Both the position numbers and the translations under genes were made by a program. Shown here piece after piece: positions 61,669 to 64,000 of a stretch of 64,000 nt of DNA. Position 1 is the stretch's first letter. Every line of letters starts with the position of its first letter. The DNA is taken from assembly GCA_958510875.1 (NCBI GenBank), contig OY294067.1, positions 136,989,726 to 137,053,725 on the forward strand. The letters run 5' to 3'. This DNA is from Endomychus coccineus (taxonomy: Eukaryota; Arthropoda; Insecta; Coleoptera; Endomychidae). The notes under the pieces were generated by a model that was given only the letters and a program-made list of their open reading frames with translations, was not told the DNA's origin and did no database searches.

Positions 61669-62839
61669 ATGCAGAGATTAATAGTTGATGATCAATGTAC
61701 TCCACCTGAAATTGAAGAGGCCGCAAAATTAACGTCACTAAATTTACTGCCTGAAAAGTCCAAAAGAAGGTACGAATACGCTTACGATCAATTTCTTTCA
61801 TGGCGAAGAAATAAGGAAATAAGAAGCTCCTTTTCTGAACACGTTTTGCTTGCATACATGGGTGAACTTTCCAATAGAATCCAATGCTCAACATTATGGA
61901 CTAGTTATTCTATGTTGCGTTACCACTTTATCCATTCACCACAATGTAGATATCTCCAAATATAGTAAACTTAAGGCATTTTTAAAAAGAAAAAGTGACG
62001 GATATAAACCGAAAAAAGCTAAAATTTTGACGCAACAAGAAATTTGTGAATTTATAAATAAAGCTTCCGATGAGAATCATTTAGTTACAAAAGTAAGTCA
62101 TCGGCATTTAAACAAAATCTATATATTTATTTAATTATGGGTTTTTTTAGGTTGTGTTGGTTATGGGTATATCTGGTGCATGTCGCAAGCAAGAACTTAC
62201 CCAGTTATGTATAAAATAAATAGCTTTGAAGATTTGGGGACTGCGGCTGTTATTTCATTTTAATAATAATAATACAAAAAATAAATGCTGTCGCAAGTTC
62301 ACTATTACTGGAAACTTTTATAGCATATATAAAAAATATGCCAATCTAAGACCGCCAACTACCGAAACACGCTTTTTTCTTAATTATAGAGACCAAAAAT
62401 GCACAAAACAAGTAGTGGGCATTAACAAAATTGGAAATATACCTACAGTAGTGGCTAAATTTTTAAATCTAAAGGATCCTGAAAAATACACAGGGCACTC
62501 ATTTCGCCGTTCTTCTGCTACTCTATTAGTAGATGCAGGAGGAGATCTAACTTCTCTGAAAAGACATGGGGGTTGGAAATCGTCCAAAGTCGCAGAAGAA
62601 TATATTGACGATTCTACTACTAACAGGTTAAATATTGCCAATAAAATTATGGGTGCCATCAGCAGTATTTCGAAAGCCGTCACTCCGCCTCTTCGAGAAA
62701 GTGACATCGAGTCTACTACTGTACATAGTGTACAAATAACAGAGAGAAATCTGTCTAACTCATTGCAAAGTCCATTACAATATACTAATTGTAATAATAA
62801 TGATATTACTTTTAATTTCTACAATTCTAAGCAGTAATC
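61669..62839 (+). pseudogene. Crypton-like tyrosine recombinase, broken
   Basis: From ATG 61669 the frame reads MQRLIVDDQC, LLPEKSKRRYEYAYDQFLSW and the N-terminal SAM-like domain. The catalytic part holds GACRKQELTQL (first Arg), TGHSFRRSSATLLVDAGGD (His-x-x-Arg), RHGGWKSSKVAEEYI (Trp and the Tyr nucleophile). All catalytic residues seen are intact, and such recombinases excise and integrate circular DNA. A 58-bp GT-AG intron lies at 62093-62150. Lesions are one extra T near 61920 that shifts the frame, an in-frame TAA near 62218, and a further frame change near 62.24 kb. The family, common in insects, resembles Cryptons and the KIAA1958 group. A remnant of a relative lies at 44.1 kb. Confidence 0.85.
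62093..62150 (+). other. 58-bp intron in the recombinase gene
   Basis: GTAAGT at 62093 and TTTTTTTAG ending at 62150. Removing it joins LVTK to VVLVMGISGACRK in one frame, which is the expected protein order. Confidence 0.75.
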
Positions 62840-62948
62840 TTGTTCAATTATTACTTTTCTTTGTAAAATTCTCAAATTCTCAAAATAAAGTGAAAATATA
62901 TTAATTTTTTTGCTATTATGCATTAGTCTGTGGTCGTCGGAAAAATAG

Positions 62949-63046
62949 TGTACATTACTTGTGTGGAAAGTGCCATTTCACACTCGTGACAACATTCTCC
63001 TACTCATGTGAAATGGGTCACTTTCCATACTAGTAACGTAATATAC
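62949..63046. repeat. Imperfect hairpin after the recombinase
   Basis: GTGTACATTACTTGTGTGG with AAAGTGCCATTTCACAC is mirrored by GTGAAATGGGTCACTTTCC with ATACTAGTAACGTAATATAC, around a 17-bp centre. It may mark the 3' end of the recombinase-bearing element. Confidence 0.6.
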
Positions 63047-63119
63047 TAATTCATGTCATTACCTTTTCCGTTACACAACTAAATACTATTTAAATCAATA
63101 ACGCTCATACGAAAATGTA

Positions 63120-63197
63120 CGAAAATAAATTTTCCGCTTCTGTGAATCGAACCTGAATCTACTGAGTGGGAGTTCGATATCCTAATTTCTATACTAA
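63120..63197 (-). tRNA. tRNA-like sequence or SINE head
   Basis: On the minus strand, TGGCTTAGTATAG (box A-like) is followed 35 bp later by GGTTCGATTCA (box B). The spacing fits a tRNA, but a convincing anticodon arm and acceptor stem could not be drawn. A tRNA-derived SINE head or pseudogene is the likeliest reading. Confidence 0.3.
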
Positions 63198-63655
63198 GCC
63201 ACCACTTGTTAAAAACTGTTGAAATAGTTTTGAATCGATTCAATGTATACTTCGGGGGCTTTGATTTACTTAATTTTCAACTTTTTAGAAAAGGATGTGT
63301 TTGTTAGACGATTTCCCTGAAAAACAATAGGGTTTGTCACCGAACACCAAACGATTTATTGTCGAAATTTGAATATGGTAGAACCTTTATTCGTTACGCA
63401 ATTATAATGTATACAAGATTTCGTGACATCCAGACTAACTGATTTTTTCTCTTCCAACTTCGTCGCGAAGAATATAAATTAATTCTTGCCAGACTGTCGT
63501 AATTGTCATAGAATAGACTCTTGTGTCCAGAATACTTCTTGCATAGATAATAATCCTCTTCAATATTGAATAATCCTCTGTGGTTTCATATAATTCATAG
63601 ATGGCAAATCAATGTATCAAATGCAGAAAGATGTAAGAATAGAGAGCGCTAAAGG
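63198..63655. other. Intergenic DNA, no gene seen
   Basis: No exon, domain or clear repeat recognised. Confidence 0.4.
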
Positions 63656-64000
63656 ATATATTAGTGACCGGACTTGAATTTAGAGCCGCGGAGTGGAGAT
63701 GAATGAGTTACCAAGCTTCCCATACACGAACTACACTAGCGGAAGACTCGACGTCGGAAGAACGAATTGCGAATGCCGCGCATAGAGTACGGGAGAAAAT
63801 TTGTTGGAGGGGAGAAATCGGTTACTACCAACCACGGTCGTATAGAAAGGTCTGGAAACTCGAGGCTGTATCCTATCTGAGCAGTGAGTCGCTTACGCGT
63901 CTAAGTGCGCGTAGTACCAAAAGTCGTCACGTAGGCACATAAAAGGCGTCACCACGGTCGTATGTACGACCGTGGGCGTCACGTAAGAGTATCATCTTGA
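63656..64000. other. CpG-rich stretch with palindromes at the right edge
   Basis: Much richer in CG dinucleotides than the rest of the window. Contains the 24-bp palindrome CCACGGTCGTATGTACGACC-GTGG (63952-63975), half of it again at 63832, a repeated GTCACGTA word, and a TATA-like ATAAAAGG near 63939. A plus-strand frame (63703-63942) runs through it without a known family. It could be a promoter/5' exon or an element end cut by the window. Confidence 0.35.

Noticed and set aside
62384..62707. Minus-strand 107-codon frame
   Set aside because: It is the antisense shadow of the tyrosine recombinase catalytic domain.

Overview
This window looks like AT-rich nuclear DNA from an insect; a beetle is my guess, but no marker here proves it. 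The evidence is spliced genes with short GT-AG introns, insect-type transposons of many classes, long (TA)n microsatellites, and no bacterial gene organisation.

Two host genes can be assembled exon by exon. The first is a lysosomal alpha-mannosidase (glycosyl hydrolase family 38) on the minus strand. Its signal-peptide exon is at 33.3 kb, its second exon at 31.1 kb, and four more exons lie at 5.9-4.7 kb. All junctions keep the reading frame, and the gene runs off the left edge. Intron 2 is about 25 kb, against 48-55 bp for two of its neighbours, and is filled with mobile DNA. The second gene is a leucine-rich-repeat protein of the LRMDA (C10orf11) type on the plus strand. Four in-frame exons span 41.6-56.0 kb and end in a stop codon that overlaps an AATAAA signal; the first exon was not found. 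A single in-frame terminal exon of an unidentified minus-strand gene sits at 57.9 kb, convergent with LRMDA.

Layout. 0-4.6 kb: a foldback repeat with hammerhead-like motifs, a decayed insect retroviral-type env remnant, another foldback, and a DDE transposase scrap. 4.7-5.9 kb: mannosidase exons 6-3. 6-31 kb (intron 2): a decayed non-LTR element, a (TA)n-linked repeat, a 1.1-kb TIR element, a hAT pseudogene, a MITE with a perfect RFX-type X-box, a 521-bp tandem repeat, then a complex inverted region at 19.6-27.5 kb. That region holds 473-bp units each carrying a tRNA-Ser(AGA)-like gene, an 83-bp perfect hairpin with a hammerhead-like loop, and two Penelope-like elements arranged head to head. 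It is followed by a minisatellite interrupted by another Penelope remnant and by a GATA microsatellite. 31-41 kb: mannosidase exons 2 and 1, a P-element transposase scrap, and a third non-LTR fragment. 41.6-56 kb: LRMDA, whose introns hold a Crypton-like recombinase remnant, a Ty3/gypsy element with a non-LTR element nested in it, a duplicated block with a MITE-filled and an empty site, and two adjacent foldbacks. 56-64 kb: the orphan exon, a non-LTR tail, a hAT-type element nested inside a second TIR element, a Crypton-like tyrosine recombinase gene with its own 58-bp intron but broken frames, and a CpG-rich stretch at the right edge.

The strongest themes are Penelope-like or foldback structures carrying an inverted copy of their own tail, hammerhead-like cores in several of them, and insertion beside (TA)n tracts. 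Most coordinates of decayed repeats are approximate; exon and TSD coordinates were read base by base.
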